Below, one piece after another: positions 59,613 to 60,000 of a DNA stretch of 60,000 nucleotides. The position numbers and the translations under genes are program-made. Numbering within the stretch: the stretch's first letter is position 1; every line of letters starts with the position of its first letter. The stretch covers positions 532,064,291-532,124,290 of the forward strand of contig NC_081409.1 of assembly GCF_030272615.1 (NCBI RefSeq). Reading direction: 5' to 3'. The notes under the pieces were generated by a model. The model was not told the origin of the DNA and searched no databases. It worked only from the letters and a program-made list of their open reading frames with translations. The DNA is from Cryptomeria japonica. Taxonomy: Eukaryota; Streptophyta; Pinopsida; Cupressales; Cupressaceae.

Positions 59613-60000
59613 TTGTGCCTCTTTTAGTCTTTCCTTTTCTGTGCCTGGTTTAGGGTACGTTAGTTTCCTTGTATGAGATCAGGTAATGACCAGTACTTCT
59701 GGTTTTGACCGTACTACCTCCAGCATGTTCACGTCTTTCTATCTTGGACATTCTGCATCTTTGTGATTGCCTAGCCCACACCATTTGCAGAGTAGCCCTC
59801 CTCCTTGTCCAACCCCAGTCTGGCAGTCACATGCAAAATGGCCCCATTCATTACATTGTCGAAATTGTATCATTGGTTTTCCTTTTGCATCATATTGGAT
59901 GCGTCCCCGTGGGGTATTATTATTGATATTGTTGTTACTCCCCCTTCAGCTGCTCCTATAGCCACCTAGTGATGCGTCTGAGTTTGTGTTCTTGGAGGGT
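59613..60000 (-). pseudogene. E5 gag C-terminus with zinc knuckles
   Basis: The minus strand encodes QCNEWGHFACDC, a CCHC knuckle whose first Cys position is Phe, and CKWCGLGNHKDAEC, a perfect C-x2-C-x4-H-x4-C knuckle (about 59880-59750). A stop (CPR-stop-KDVNM) and another near 59680 follow. Zinc knuckles bind and package element RNA. The rest of gag and the 5' LTR lie beyond the right edge. Confidence 0.8.

Overview
This window looks like intergenic DNA from a large, repeat-rich plant nuclear genome. I infer a gymnosperm (conifer-type) genome from the mixture of old Ty3/gypsy and Ty1/copia LTR retrotransposons, very long LTRs and low-complexity AT-rich spacers; the exact lineage cannot be read from the sequence. 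I found no host gene, tRNA, rRNA or bacterial feature. Nearly every coding trace belongs to a retroelement, and nearly every frame is broken by stops or frameshifts. I use local names E0-E7 for the elements.

Layout. 1-2912: E0 (minus strand), the start of a gag-like ORF running off the left edge, a leader with two long hairpins, a primer-binding site (PBS) and a 1.3 kb LTR with GC-rich palindromes. 3461-3920: plus-strand coiled-coil fragment. 3922-15090: E1, a minus-strand Ty3/gypsy element (gag, protease, RT, RNase H) cut in two by a 5.3 kb solo LTR at 6251-11582 (TSD AAGTT). 17184-23907: E2, a plus-strand LTR pair with PBS, PPT, a zinc-knuckle gag and a long unknown ORF, but no polymerase. 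25862-26440: plant-mobile-domain-like fragment. 27287-30956: a second long unknown ORF (E6, minus). 31290-32720: degenerate ~130 bp tandem array. 33480-34071: copia RNase H remnant (E7). 34072-47352: E3, a minus-strand copia element with its 3' LTR on the left, split by E4 (35798-45870, plus strand, TSD ATAGG), a non-autonomous LTR element with an ~817-codon ORF. 47353-60000: E5, a minus-strand Ty3/gypsy element with 3' LTR, an extra ORF in the env position, integrase, RNase H, RT, protease and gag zinc knuckles. E5 is itself split by a 4.8 kb solo LTR at 52770-57587 (TSD AAAGG) of the same family as the one in E1.

Most notable. (1) Two giant solo LTRs of one family, in opposite orientations, each interrupt a gypsy pol frame. 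Removing LTR plus one TSD copy rejoins each frame. Both LTRs carry arrays of CCACTGTG/CACAGTGG palindromes at about 40 bp spacing and other hairpins. (2) Three unrelated elements (E2, E5, E6) each carry a long accessory ORF of the same apparent plan: an N-terminal helical domain resembling the 'putative plant transposon protein' family, a charged linker and a C-terminal coiled coil. (3) E4 uses the same type of PBS as E0 and appears to be a non-autonomous family with its own long low-complexity ORF. Most premature stops across these elements can be explained by C-to-T or G-to-A transitions.
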